Origin: Cupriavidus lacunae
GTDB taxonomy: Bacteria > Pseudomonadota > Gammaproteobacteria > Burkholderiales > Burkholderiaceae
Length of the DNA: 64,000 nt
NCBI RefSeq assembly: GCF_003353055.1
Contig: NZ_QKWJ01000027.1
Span: 1 to 64,000 of the forward strand
Direction of reading: 5' to 3'
Shown: one piece after another, positions 7,667 to 16,453 of the stretch
Position numbering within the stretch: the first letter of the stretch is position 1
Layout of the letters: the number at the start of each line of letters is the position of its first letter
The notes under the pieces: model-generated
The model's database searches: none
What the model was told of the DNA's origin: nothing
Seen by the model: the letters and a program-made list of their open reading frames with translations, nothing else
Made by a program: the position numbers and the translations under genes

Positions 7667-8980
7667 TCAGCCCCGTTCGTGCCGCAATGCCGCCTCGATG
7701 CCCATGCCGATGGCCAGCAGCCTGCGGTCGGACAGGTGGCGCCCGAACAGCATCAGTCCCACTGGTGCGTCGCCCAGGCGATGACACGGGACCGACAGCG
7801 CGCACAGGTCGAGCATGTTGGCGATGGCCGGGTTGCGCAGCAGCAACCGGTTGGTGCTGAAGAAGGCTTCGTCGTCGTCCAGGTCCGCGATGCGCGGCGC
7901 CACGACCGGCACGGTGGGCAGGACCACGGCATCGAAGCCCGCCAGCTCGGCGTCGGCCTGCCGGCACAGTTCGCCCCGGCGCTGCAGCATGCGCAGGTAG
8001 TCGGCGGCGCGCTGGCCGTCTGCCAGCCGGATGCGCGACAGCACGCGCGGGTCATAGCGATCGGCCTGCTCAGCCAGCAGGCTGCCGTGCCAGGCACTGG
8101 CTTCCGCGGCAACCAGCCCGCCGTTGGCGCCGATGCCGGCCAGCTGGTCCCAGCTGTCGAAGCTCACGTCCTGCAGCAGCGCACCCGCCGCCGACAGTCG
8201 GCGCAGCGTGCGGCTGAAGACCTCGGCCACCTCATCCGACATGCCTTCCAGCACCAGGCCGGTCGGCACCGCCAGGCGCAGCCCGGCCAGCGGCGCCGGC
8301 CCCGTGGGCGGCGCCTCGCCCGCCATCACGGCATCGATGGCGGCGCAGCACGCCGCGGTATTGGCCAGGCAGCCCACCGAGTCATAGCTGGGCGACAGCG
8401 GCACCGTGCCCTGCAGCGGCACGCGGCGCGCCGTGGGCTTGAAGCCCACGATGCCGCACAACGCCGCCGGGATCCGGCACGAGCCGCCGGTGTCCGACCC
8501 GATCGCGGCCAGGGCCATGCCGTCGGTGACCGACACCGCTGCCCCCGACGACGACCCGCCCGGAATGCGGCCCGCCTGCCGGTCGTAGGGATTGCGCGGC
8601 GTACCGTAGTGCGGATTGATGCCGACGCCCGAGTAGGCGAACTCGGTCATATTGGTGCGTCCGACAAACACCGCCCCCGCCGCACGCAAGCGTGCGATGG
8701 CCGGTGCGTCGGCACTGGCGGCACGCTCGGGCAGCACCCGGGCGCCGGCGCGGGTCACGTCGCCCTGCACGTCGAACAAGTCCTTGACGGACACCGGCAC
8801 GCCCGCGAGCGGGCCGGCCACGCCCTGCTTGCGCGCGGCCATGCTGACGCCGTGCGGAAAGACGCGCGCGCCCTCGCCGCCGGGGTTGCAGATACGTTCG
8901 ACGCAGGACGCCAGCAAGGACTGCGCGTTGGCGCTGCCCGCGGCAAGCTGGCGCTGTGCGGTTGCGATGGTCGCTTCCAT
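7667..8980 (-). CDS. Amidase signature family hydrolase
   Basis: This 437-residue cytoplasmic amidase has all three catalytic elements of the amidase signature family: Lys66 in SVKDLFDV, the cis-Ser in GGSSSG (141-146) and the nucleophile Ser167 in GSDTGGSCRIP. The spacing Lys-77-Ser-24-Ser matches the family. It would hydrolyse an amide or urea-type C-N bond. The gene ends 48 bases before the binding-protein gene, and its start is two bases from the end of the cupin gene, so it sits centrally in the operon. An amide-containing aromatic substrate, imported by the Liv-type system and hydroxylated by the HpaB-type enzyme, would fit, but the substrate is unknown. Confidence 0.85.
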   Translation of the reverse strand: MEATIATAQRQLAAGSANAQSLLASCVERICNPGGEGARVFPHGVSMAARKQGVAGPLAGVPVSVKDLFDVQGDVTRAGARVLPERAASADAPAIARLRAAGAVFVGRTNMTEFAYSGVGINPHYGTPRNPYDRQAGRIPGGSSSGAAVSVTDGMALAAIGSDTGGSCRIPAALCGIVGFKPTARRVPLQGTVPLSPSYDSVGCLANTAACCAAIDAVMAGEAPPTGPAPLAGLRLAVPTGLVLEGMSDEVAEVFSRTLRRLSAAGALLQDVSFDSWDQLAGIGANGGLVAAEASAWHGSLLAEQADRYDPRVLSRIRLADGQRAADYLRMLQRRGELCRQADAELAGFDAVVLPTVPVVAPRIADLDDDEAFFSTNRLLLRNPAIANMLDLCALSVPCHRLGDAPVGLMLFGRHLSDRRLLAIGMGIEAALRHERG

Positions 8981-8982
8981 GA

Positions 8983-9363
8983 TCAGGCCGGATCGTAGTA
9001 GTGGATCTCCAGCAGCATGCAGCCGCCGTTGGACTTGAACGGGCCGTGGAAGGCGCCGGGCGGGCGGCAGGCGTAGGTGTTGGGAACGAACGCTTCGCCG
9101 CCCTTGCCATTGGCGTCGTTGCCCACGGTCAGGTCGCCGCTGAGCAGATAGACCTCTTCCCAGTACTCATGCACGAAAGGCGAGGTGGTGAACACGCCGG
9201 GCTGGAAGCGCAGCAGGCGGGTACGGCTGCCGCTGCGGCCGCCCTCGTCCAGCGAGCCGGACAGGATCTTCTGCTGGATGCCCGACGGATAGCCGTGGGG
9301 GACCTCCCAGCCGGACTCCAGGTCCAGGGTGTGGAACTCGTCGTGAAGTTTGGTTATTGCCAT
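8983..9363 (-). CDS. Cupin-domain protein
   Basis: This 126-residue single-domain cupin is built of short beta strands. The first cupin motif is around residues 66-80 (HEYWEEVYLLSGDLTV) and the second around 98-108 (RPPGAFHGPFKS). His and Glu residues in these motifs would bind a metal. Such small cupins act as dioxygenases, isomerases or ligand sensors. It lies between the monooxygenase and amidase genes and is transcribed with them, so a step on the ring-opened or hydroxylated product is plausible. Nothing visible decides the reaction. Confidence 0.75.
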   Translation of the reverse strand: MAITKLHDEFHTLDLESGWEVPHGYPSGIQQKILSGSLDEGGRSGSRTRLLRFQPGVFTTSPFVHEYWEEVYLLSGDLTVGNDANGKGGEAFVPNTYACRPPGAFHGPFKSNGGCMLLEIHYYDPA

Positions 9364-9408
9364 GTCGATCTCCGGGTTCGATGCGGGAATTGGGAAAGGT
9401 GCGGGAAC

Positions 9409-10893
9409 TCAGGCGGCCTGCGGCAGCTTGGCCAGTTCGCTTTCGAGGGAATAGCTGCCGAGCATGTTGTCGACCAGCCCGGATGCGTTCTGCCAGTCGT
9501 AGGTGCGGTAGGCATGCCCCTTGGTGACGAAGGTGGCGCCGGCGTAGAACATCTCGTACTGGTTGTGGCGCGATGCAAACTCGGAGCCAACCGCGTCCCA
9601 GGCAAGCTTGAAGAACTTGACGCGCTCCTCCGGGCTGCACACCGGCGACTTCTGCGTCTTGGCGATGATTCCGGCGAGCGACGGATTGGCGAAATCCTCG
9701 ATGCTCGACGGCAGCATGATCATGCCGCCGCCGGCCAGCTCGCGCAGCGTGGCCAGCACCTTGCCGTAGAGCTGTTGGGTCACCACCTGCGAGCCGTACA
9801 GGATGCTGCGGTCCGGCACGAAGTAGCCATGCTTGCCGACCTGGCCCTTGGCCTCCATGCCGTAGACCCAGGCCTCGACCATGCCCGCCTCGGCGGCCAG
9901 CTGGCCCAGCATTTCCCTGACCTGCGGGAAGCTGTTGGTGCCGTTGATCTCGGTGATGCGGTGCGCCAGGCCCACCAGGAAGCGCAGTTTCACCATCAGC
10001 CGCACCTGGCACTGGTAGTTCTGGTAGACGTGCGCCGGCGTGGCGTGGAACTGCTTTGCGCACAGGCCAACGTCGCCCGCGACGAAGATCCGCTCCCACG
10101 GCACCTTGACGTCGTCGAAGTAGAGCACCGCGTCGTTCTCGTCGAAGCGGCTCGCCAGCGGGTTGTCGAACACCGAGGTGGCATTGGCTTCGTACGACTT
10201 GCGCGACATCACCTTCAGGCCCTTGGTGTTCATCGGCACCGCGAAGGACAGCGCATACATCTCGTCGCCCTCGCGCAGCGGCTGGATGCAGCTGCAAAAG
10301 ACCTCGTTGGCCATGATGCCGCTGGTGGCCAGCATCTTGGCGCCGCGCACCGTGATGCCTTCCGCGTCCTGGTCGACGATGCCCACCGCCAGGTACTTGT
10401 CTTCCTGCTCGTGCGCGGACTTGGACTGGTTGGCCTGTGGGTTGACGATCACATAGGTGAGAAACAGGTCGTTGTCGCGGGCATAGCGGTAATAGTCGCG
10501 CAGCGCGCCGGCGCGTGCCGGATCGGCCTGCTCAAAGACATCGATGCCCATGTACATGCCCGAGATGCAGGAAGCCACGTGGTCGGGCGAGCGGCCCATG
10601 AAGCCGTAGTGCAGCTCGGTCCAGGCTTCCAGCATCTGGCGGCGCTCGACCAGCTCGTTGTAGCTGGTCGGCAGTTCCCAGATGCGGCTCACGCGCCGAT
10701 CGGTGCCCGCCGGCTGGAAGGTCATCTTGTCGATATTGCCGGGCTGCGCCTGGAAGTCATAAAGGTTGGCGTAGCTGCGAATCGAGTTGCGGAAGGCCGG
10801 ATGGCTGGTGACATCCGTCACCCGCTTGCCGTCCAGGTACACCTCGCGGCCATCGCGCAGCATGGCGATGTGCTGGTTACCGGTCTTGATCAT
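9409..10893 (-). CDS. HpaB-family FADH2-dependent aromatic monooxygenase (oxygenase component)
   Basis: This 494-residue protein has the length and sequence of the 4-hydroxyphenylacetate 3-monooxygenase / PvcC / chlorophenol monooxygenase family. N-terminal residues GREVYLDGKRV and HPAFRNSIRSYANLYDFQ, the central segment NPQANQSKSAHEQED and SMARKSYE-like MSRKSYEANATSVFDNP are characteristic. The fold is acyl-CoA-dehydrogenase-like and uses FADH2 supplied by the adjacent flavin reductase to hydroxylate a phenolic ring. It is the second gene of the operon, 33 bases after the reductase. The exact aromatic substrate cannot be read from sequence. The amidase and Liv-type transporter suggest a nitrogen-containing or acidic aromatic. 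Confidence 0.85.
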   Translation of the reverse strand: MIKTGNQHIAMLRDGREVYLDGKRVTDVTSHPAFRNSIRSYANLYDFQAQPGNIDKMTFQPAGTDRRVSRIWELPTSYNELVERRQMLEAWTELHYGFMGRSPDHVASCISGMYMGIDVFEQADPARAGALRDYYRYARDNDLFLTYVIVNPQANQSKSAHEQEDKYLAVGIVDQDAEGITVRGAKMLATSGIMANEVFCSCIQPLREGDEMYALSFAVPMNTKGLKVMSRKSYEANATSVFDNPLASRFDENDAVLYFDDVKVPWERIFVAGDVGLCAKQFHATPAHVYQNYQCQVRLMVKLRFLVGLAHRITEINGTNSFPQVREMLGQLAAEAGMVEAWVYGMEAKGQVGKHGYFVPDRSILYGSQVVTQQLYGKVLATLRELAGGGMIMLPSSIEDFANPSLAGIIAKTQKSPVCSPEERVKFFKLAWDAVGSEFASRHNQYEMFYAGATFVTKGHAYRTYDWQNASGLVDNMLGSYSLESELAKLPQAA

Positions 10894-10926
10894 GTCGTTC
10901 TCCTGTGACTATCTGTTCTTGCGGAT

Positions 10927-11472
10927 TCAAGCGGCGGCCGGGCTGTCTTCCAGTGCCCGGTACTTGCCGCCAAAGAAGATGAGGGGCCGGCCGTCCTGGC
11001 GCGCCTGATGACGGAGCACCCGCCCGATAAAGATCACGTGGTCGCCGCCGTCGTGCTGGGCATAGGGTTCGCACTCAAAGGTGGCCAGCGCATCCGGCAG
11101 CAGCACATGGCTGTCCCCTTCGCGCTTGCCGAAATCGATGCCTTCCCACTTGCCGGAATTGGCCCTGGCGAAGCGGTTCGAGATATCCTGCTGCGCCTCG
11201 GCCAGCACGTTGACCGCATAGCGCCGCGCGGTGCGCAGGTCGCCCAGGCTCAGGCAGCGGCGGTCCACCGAGAACAGCACCAGCGGCGGGTCCAGCGACA
11301 CCGCGTTGAACGACGCCACCGTGATGCCGACCGGCGATCCTTCTTCGCGCGGCGCGGTAATCACGGCGACGCCTGTTGCAAACATCGCCAACGCATTCCT
11401 GAAGCGGCGTTGCGCTTCTGCGTCCATTCCGGCGTCCACGTTGACGCCCCGACCAACAGATGACTCAGCCAT
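10927..11472 (-). CDS. Flavin reductase (HpaC-like) for the adjacent monooxygenase
   Basis: This 181-residue flavin reductase-like protein (residues 18-175) would supply reduced FAD to the HpaB-family enzyme using NAD(P)H. Family features include GVAVITAPREEG, the strand GITVASFNAVSLDPP and the C-terminal FIGRVLRHQ. I chose ATG 11470-11472 because AGGAG lies five bases upstream; a GTG directly before it is less well placed. It is the first gene of the long minus-strand operon. About 60 bases upstream lies an element shared with the marR promoter, pointing to MarR control. Confidence 0.85.
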   Translation of the reverse strand: MAESSVGRGVNVDAGMDAEAQRRFRNALAMFATGVAVITAPREEGSPVGITVASFNAVSLDPPLVLFSVDRRCLSLGDLRTARRYAVNVLAEAQQDISNRFARANSGKWEGIDFGKREGDSHVLLPDALATFECEPYAQHDGGDHVIFIGRVLRHQARQDGRPLIFFGGKYRALEDSPAAA

Positions 11473-11530
11473 CACGACTCCTACGCAAGTGTTCTCGTCA
11501 AACTCATTACGTTGTTTATTTATCTTTGTA

Positions 11531-11551
11531 ACTTAGCTTTTATTGAATGCT
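11531..11551. promoter_or_regulatory. Probable MarR operator upstream of the flavin reductase / HpaB operon
   Basis: The 11-mer ACTTAGCTTTT at 11531-11541 recurs exactly at 13635-13645 before the marR gene. The next ten bases are also related (ATTGAATGCT here, GATGCAAGCT there), so 17 of 21 positions match. Both copies have an AGC...GCT dyad. The rest of the 11473-11841 gap is AT-rich and holds divergent promoter signals for the flavin reductase and iscS-like genes; I see no gene in it. Confidence 0.6.
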
Positions 11552-11841
11552 AGAAAACAACGCCATTCAAGTTAGTGGAAACCCTAGAATGAGGAGATGA
11601 AGAGACCTCGTGGCAGCTCGACGAAACCCGGAAACCCTTTCTGGACAAGGGCTTCCGGTTATCGGACAGGTAGCTCCCGGCAGCCGGAATTGAAGTTGTG
11701 CGCGCGTCAAGCAACCCTACCGGCAGCATGGCGCCGCCGCGAACCGCCGCCTCCCGGTGCTAGACTCGGGCCCACTTTCCTTGACCAGCGGGTACGCTTT
11801 GCCCACGGTCGTCCCCACATCCGCCTCCAGGAATGAGCGCT

Positions 11842-13065
11842 ATGCAATCCGAGCCGAAGACCCTTCCGATCTACATGGACTACAGCGCGACGACACCGGT
11901 CGACACCCGGGTCGTCGAGAAGATGGTTCCCTTCCTGCACCAGCAGTTCGGCAACCCCGCATCGCGCAGCCACTACTACGGCTGGCAGGCGGAAGACGCC
12001 GTCGAGGCCGCGCGCGCGCATGTGGCGGCGCTGCTGAATGCGGATCCGCGCGAGATCATCTGGACCTCAGGCGCCACCGAAGGCAACAACCTGGCGATCA
12101 AGGGCGCGGCGCATTTCTATCGCGGCAAGGGCAGCCACATCATCACCGTCAAGACCGAGCACAAGGCCGTGCTCGATACCTGCCGCGAGCTGGAGCGGCA
12201 GGGCTTCGAGGTGACCTATCTCGACGTCGGCACCGATGGCCTGGTCGACCTTGACGCGCTGCGCGCGGCCATGCGGCCGGACACCATCCTGGTGTCGGTG
12301 ATGATGGTCAACAACGAGATCGGCGTGATCCAGCCGGTGGCGCAGATCGGCGAGATCTGCCGCGCGGCGGGGGTGGTGTTCCACTGCGATGCGGTGCAGG
12401 CCGCCGGCAAGATCGCCATCGACCTGGAAGCGCTGAAGATCGACCTGCTCACCGTGACGGCGCACAAGGTCTATGGCCCCAAGGGCATCGGCGCGCTCTA
12501 CGTGCGGCGCAAGCCGCGCATCCGCATCGAGGCGCAGATCCACGGCGGCGGGCATGAGCGCGGCATGCGTTCAGGCACCCTGCCGACGCACCAGATCGTG
12601 GGCATGGGCGAAGCGTTCAGGCTGGCAAAGCTGGAACTGGCGGAGGAAGCGCGCCGCGTGGGCGCGTTGCGCGACCGGCTGCTGGCGGGGCTGTCGCGGC
12701 TGGACGAGGTCTACGTGAACGGCAGCCTGGCGCACCGTATCCCGCACAACCTGAACATCAGCTTCAACTATGTCGAAGGCGAGTCCCTGATCATGGGCAT
12801 CAAGGACGTGGCGGTGTCGTCGGGTTCGGCCTGCACCTCGGCCTCGCTGGAGCCCTCGTTCGTGCTGCGGGCGCTGGGCCGCAGCGACGAGCTGGCGCAT
12901 AGCTCGATCCGCTTTACGCTGGGGCGCTACACCACCGACGCGGAAGTGGACGAAGTCATCCGCCAGGTCAGCGACACGGTGATCCGCCTGCGCGAGCTGA
13001 GCCCGCTATGGGAGATGCACCAGGAGGGCATCGATGTCGGCACGGTGCAGTGGGCCGCGCACTGA
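11842..13065 (+). CDS. iscS: Cysteine desulfurase, IscS type (orphan copy)
   Basis: This 407-residue PLP enzyme would convert cysteine to alanine and pass sulfane sulfur to acceptors. PLP-binding Lys209 lies in [11 protein letters not shown], and active-site Cys331 lies in [14 protein letters not shown]. Both keep the E. coli IscS numbering with an offset of three, and the C-terminus ends with the acceptor-docking-type helix. ATG 11842 is preferred over ATG 11833 because AGGA sits at a usable distance and the N-terminus then resembles IscS. No iscR, iscU, hscA or fdx gene is nearby, so this is a stand-alone, presumably second, copy. It is divergent from the monooxygenase operon. Confidence 0.88.
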   Translation: MQSEPKTLPIYMDYSATTPVDTRVVEKMVPFLHQQFGNPASRSHYYGWQAEDAVEAARAHVAALLNADPREIIWTSGATEGNNLAIKGAAHFYRGKGSHIITVKTEHKAVLDTCRELERQGFEVTYLDVGTDGLVDLDALRAAMRPDTILVSVMMVNNEIGVIQPVAQIGEICRAAGVVFHCDAVQAAGKIAIDLEALKIDLLTVTAHKVYGPKGIGALYVRRKPRIRIEAQIHGGGHERGMRSGTLPTHQIVGMGEAFRLAKLELAEEARRVGALRDRLLAGLSRLDEVYVNGSLAHRIPHNLNISFNYVEGESLIMGIKDVAVSSGSACTSASLEPSFVLRALGRSDELAHSSIRFTLGRYTTDAEVDEVIRQVSDTVIRLRELSPLWEMHQEGIDVGTVQWAAH

Positions 13066-13078
13066 TGCCGGCGCGGCG

Positions 13079-13621
13079 CTAGCCCTTCTGACGGCGCGCC
13101 TGTAGGTGCTCGAGATCCAGCGCGGCGCGGTCGCCGTTGGCGACCAGCCGGTCAACCACCGAGCACAGCACCTTGAATTCGGTGCGGGAAACGCCGTCGA
13201 ACAATACATCGTTGATCTGCTGCTGCACTGGCAGCAGTTCATTGAGCAGACGGGTCCCGGCTGCGGTAACGGTGAGCAGCATCTTGCGCTTGTCGTCGGG
13301 ATGGGCCTTCTTGTCGATCAGGCCCAGCTTCTTGAGCTTGCCGGTCTCGATGGTGATGAACGGGCCGCTCAGGTGCAGGTGGTCGGCGAGCTGGTTGACC
13401 GTCACCTCGCCTTGCTGCGACAGGTGCAGGATCGAACGGATCAGCGAGTACTGGACCCCGGTCAGGCCGATCAGGCTGCCAAAGCCGTCGCGCACGGACA
13501 GCAGGCGCGCAGCAAACGGCAGCAGGCCATTCACCAGGTGCCGGAACTCACGGTCCGAGCCGTCGACCAGGCAGGCCGGATGCGTAACGGTCAGGTTCTT
13601 GTTTGCAGGAGTCGTTGCCAT
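13079..13621 (-). CDS. MarR-family transcriptional regulator
   Basis: This protein of 180 residues has a winged-helix MarR domain. Its features are the helix-turn-helix segment VNQLADHLHLSGPFITIETGKL and the wing KKAHPDDKRKMLLTVTAAG. Start ATG 13619-13621 is preferred to the GTG fifteen bases upstream, which has no ribosome site. A 21-base element immediately upstream matches one before the HpaB-type operon 2 kb away, so this protein likely represses itself and that operon in response to an aromatic ligand. It is divergent from the NTF2-like gene and may control it too. Ligand unknown. Confidence 0.85.
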   Translation of the reverse strand: MATTPANKNLTVTHPACLVDGSDREFRHLVNGLLPFAARLLSVRDGFGSLIGLTGVQYSLIRSILHLSQQGEVTVNQLADHLHLSGPFITIETGKLKKLGLIDKKAHPDDKRKMLLTVTAAGTRLLNELLPVQQQINDVLFDGVSRTEFKVLCSVVDRLVANGDRAALDLEHLQARRQKG

Positions 13622-13634
13622 CGGCGGAATGTCC

Positions 13635-13655
13635 ACTTAGCTTTTGATGCAAGCT
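13635..13655. promoter_or_regulatory. Probable MarR operator between marR and the NTF2-like gene
   Basis: ACTTAGCTTTT (13635-13645) followed by GATGCAAGCT contains the inverted repeat AGCTT-N7-AAGCT. It lies about 14 bases upstream of the preferred marR start, so a bound dimer would block marR transcription or initiation. It shares 17 of 21 bases with the site upstream of the flavin reductase. Confidence 0.6.
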
Positions 13656-13730
13656 TTGTGCCAAATTCTATCAAACTCGCTGCCACACCTCGGCGCCCCC
13701 CGCCTTTCAAACCATACCCTTAAGTCCAGC

Positions 13731-14312
13731 ATGAACACAATCCCGCTCGTCACTGCCAAAACACGTCTGGCCCAATACATCGAGGCCAAGGACAACAACC
13801 GCCCGGCGCTGATCCACGAAGCTTTTGCCGCGGATGCGTCGCTGACCTTCTCGATCGATACTGACAACATCAGCTTCCCGCCAAAGGCAGAAGGCGCGGA
13901 CGCCATTGCCGCGACACTTGTCAGCGAGTTTGCCAAGACGTTCGACCGCTGCCGGACCTACTACATCGGCGACGTTGCCGCCGCGCTGGACGGCAACGCC
14001 ATGACGGTCCCCTGGCTGGTGGTGATGCGGGAAACGGCGGCCAGCGCCTTGCGCGTCGGCAAGGGCTTCTACCGCTGGGGCTTTGCCGCCGGCGATGACG
14101 GCACGTACGGTATCGCCAGCCTGCATATCCATATCGAACGGATGGACACGAGCGCCGATCCCGGCGCGGTTACGCTGACGGCCCTGCAGGCGGCGCTGCC
14201 CTACCCATGGCTGCCGGCGCCGGTGCTGACCGCCGCCATCGAAGCGCACACCAGCGCGCAGCCCGCACACGGGTTCCTGAACGTGTTCGCGCAAGCGGCC
14301 CGCCTGCCCTGA
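13731..14312 (+). CDS. NTF2/SnoaL-like protein of unknown function
   Basis: This 193-residue protein starts at ATG 13731 (MNTIPLVTAKTRLAQYIE). The layout is typical of the NTF2/SnoaL fold: an N-terminal helix with NNRPALIHEAFAADASLTFSID, then ADAIAATLVSEFAKTF, then beta strands (DGNAMTVPWLVVMRE and YGIASLHIHIER). Members act as small isomerases, hydrolases or binding proteins; no catalytic signature is obvious. It is divergent from marR across a short promoter that contains the putative MarR site, so it may belong to the same regulon. Confidence 0.6.
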   Translation: MNTIPLVTAKTRLAQYIEAKDNNRPALIHEAFAADASLTFSIDTDNISFPPKAEGADAIAATLVSEFAKTFDRCRTYYIGDVAAALDGNAMTVPWLVVMRETAASALRVGKGFYRWGFAAGDDGTYGIASLHIHIERMDTSADPGAVTLTALQAALPYPWLPAPVLTAAIEAHTSAQPAHGFLNVFAQAARLP

Positions 14313-14322
14313 CGGGCGCGAG

Positions 14323-15495
14323 TCATTTGGCCGGCAATTGCTGCGCGACCAGCGCCACCCAGTACGCCGCGCCCAGCGGCAGGATCTTGTCGTTGAAGTC
14401 GTAGTAGGGATTGTGCAGCGGCGGATCATCCGCGCTTTCGCCGGCGCCGATGCCGATATAAGCGCCGGGGCGCCTTTCCAGCATGAAGGCGAAGTCTTCC
14501 GAGCCCATGGCCGGCCTGATATCGGTCTTCACATTGTCGGCGCCCACCAGTTGCGCGGCGGCGGCAATGGCGGCGTCGGTCTCTGCGGGGGTGTTGACCA
14601 CGCCGGGGTAGCCGGGGCGGTAGTCGATCACGATCCGCGCGCCGTGGGTGGCGCCCACGCCTTCGCAGATCTGCCGCATCTCCGTCTGCGTGCGGTCGCG
14701 CACGGCGGGATTCAGCGTGCGGATAGTGCCGCGCAGCACCACCGACTCAGGCAGCACGTTGCAGGTATCGCCACCGTGGATCTGGGTGATGCTGACCACG
14801 ACCGAGTCGGTAGGATCGGTGCGGCGGCTGGCAATGGTCTCTAGCGCGGTGATCAGGTGCGCGGAGACGACGACCGAATCGATGCCGTGGTGCGGCTGGG
14901 CGCCATGCGCACCCTTGCCGGTGATGACGATCTCGAAGTTGTCCAGGAACGCGGTCATGGTGCCGGCGCGGATGGCGAACTTGCCGCGCGGCAGCTGGGG
15001 GAAGTTGTGCATGCCATAGACGGCATCGGCCGGGAACTGGTCGAACAGGCCCTCTTCCACCATCACGCGGCCGCCGCCTTCATTCTCCTCGGCGGGCTGG
15101 AACACGAAATGCACCGTGCCGCGGAAGGCAGCGCGGTTACGCGACAGGTGCGCTGCCGCGCCCAGCAGCATGGCGGTATGGCCGTCGTGGCCGCACGCGT
15201 GCATCTTCCCCACACAGGTGGATGCATGGGCCGGCTTTCCCAGCTCCTGCATATTCAGCGCATCCAGGTCTGCCCGCAGCGCAATGCTGGGGCCGTCGCC
15301 ATTGCGTAGCGTGCCGACCACGCCCGTCGTCGCCAGCCCCCGCTGCACTTCGATATCCATCAAACCGAGCGCCTGCGCCACGATGCCGGCGGTGCGGTGC
15401 TCTTCGAAAGCGGTTTCCGGAACGGCGTGGATGTCGCGGCGCCAGGCAAGCATGTTCTGGCGGATGTCGTCGGCAATATCAGGGTCGCGGTACAT
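14323..15495 (-). CDS. M20-family amidohydrolase (hippurate hydrolase / IAA-amino acid hydrolase type)
   Basis: This 390-residue metalloenzyme starts at MYRDPDIADDIRQ. It has the M20D landmarks: CVGKMHACGHDGHTAMLLGAA (metal-binding Cys, His, Asp), QPAEENEGGG (catalytic and metal Glu residues), the lid domain VITGKGAHGAQPHHGIDSV, and the C-terminal metal ligand in AMGSEDFAFML and PPLHNPYYDFND. It would hydrolyse an N-acyl or amidated amino acid. The downstream neighbour is a truncated DUF3100 membrane protein, a family often next to M20 enzymes. That gene and its LysR regulator have lost their 5' ends, so this enzyme may now lack its original promoter and transporter. Confidence 0.87.
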   Translation of the reverse strand: MYRDPDIADDIRQNMLAWRRDIHAVPETAFEEHRTAGIVAQALGLMDIEVQRGLATTGVVGTLRNGDGPSIALRADLDALNMQELGKPAHASTCVGKMHACGHDGHTAMLLGAAAHLSRNRAAFRGTVHFVFQPAEENEGGGRVMVEEGLFDQFPADAVYGMHNFPQLPRGKFAIRAGTMTAFLDNFEIVITGKGAHGAQPHHGIDSVVVSAHLITALETIASRRTDPTDSVVVSITQIHGGDTCNVLPESVVLRGTIRTLNPAVRDRTQTEMRQICEGVGATHGARIVIDYRPGYPGVVNTPAETDAAIAAAAQLVGADNVKTDIRPAMGSEDFAFMLERRPGAYIGIGAGESADDPPLHNPYYDFNDKILPLGAAYWVALVAQQLPAK

Positions 15496-15520
15496 GTCAG
15501 GTCTCTGGTGCTGGTGAGAT

Positions 15521-16453
15521 TCAGTGGAAGAACTCGGCAATCAGCGTGGCGCCGAGGAAGGTGCCGGCGGTGGCCGTCAGCGACACCACCACGATGCGCC
15601 AGCCGAGCAGCCGGAACACCGGCAGGTCCTTGGCCACCGACAAGCCCGCCAGTGCCAGCACCGGCGTGGTAAAGGTCATGAAGTTGAGTTTTTCCGTCAT
15701 GGCGATGACGGCATCGGAGAACGGCAGCATCCCCGGCACGCCGATCAGCGTGACCACCACCGACATCGTCAGCAGCAGCGGCACGCGCGAGAACACGCGC
15801 TTGAGCAGGTCGCACGCCGCCACGATGGCGATGGCCACCAGGATGCCCTTGAGCGATTCCCACAGCGGCACGTGGTACGACAGCTTGTTGCCGATCACCA
15901 CACCGGCGCCGACCAGGAACCAGCCGAGGGCGGCATCCCTTGCCGAGGTGCCATGCGCCAGCGCGCCATCGAGCTTGACGTCCTGCACCTCGCGCATGGC
16001 GTCACGGCGCGAGAAGCGGCCCAGCACCGGCTCCAGCTTGCCATACAGCCACGAGCACAGCGGCAGCGACAGGAACAGCGTGAAGAAGAAGCCCGCCACC
16101 GAGGTCAGCAGGTTCGACGCCGCGGCAATGGCCATGATCTCGGAAGCCTGCCCCGGGTGCTGCACGACGATGGCGCGGACGGCCGCCGCCATCAGGCTGC
16201 CCGAGCCCACGCCGGCACCCATGGCCAGCGAACGCGGATCGAAGATGCCCAGGCTGCTGACAAAGCCCGACAACACCGCGATAAAGAGCGCGCCCAGCAC
16301 GGTGCCGGTGATGTACTCGGCCAGCACGCCGCGGCCTTCCGGCGAGGCCATGCCGTACTTCTCGCCGATGATGACGATATTGCCCTCGCGCCCCACGGAG
16401 AAGGTCGCGCCGACGGCCTCGCGCTTGATCCCCAGCAGCAAGGCCAGCGGCAG
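15521..16453 (-). pseudogene. DUF3100-type membrane transporter, N-terminus deleted
   Basis: The minus-strand frame from about 16453 down to 15521 reads as the C-terminal 310 residues of a polytopic DUF3100 protein. It runs from LPLALLLGIKREAVGATFSVG through several hydrophobic helices to ATAGTFLGATLIAEFFH. Residues upstream of LPLALLLG in the same frame are antisense to a LysR effector domain and not hydrophobic, so the real N-terminal third is missing. The gene lies 25 bases downstream of the M20 amidohydrolase start, in the same orientation. No start codon with a ribosome site is apparent at the junction. I read it as non-functional. Confidence 0.7.
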
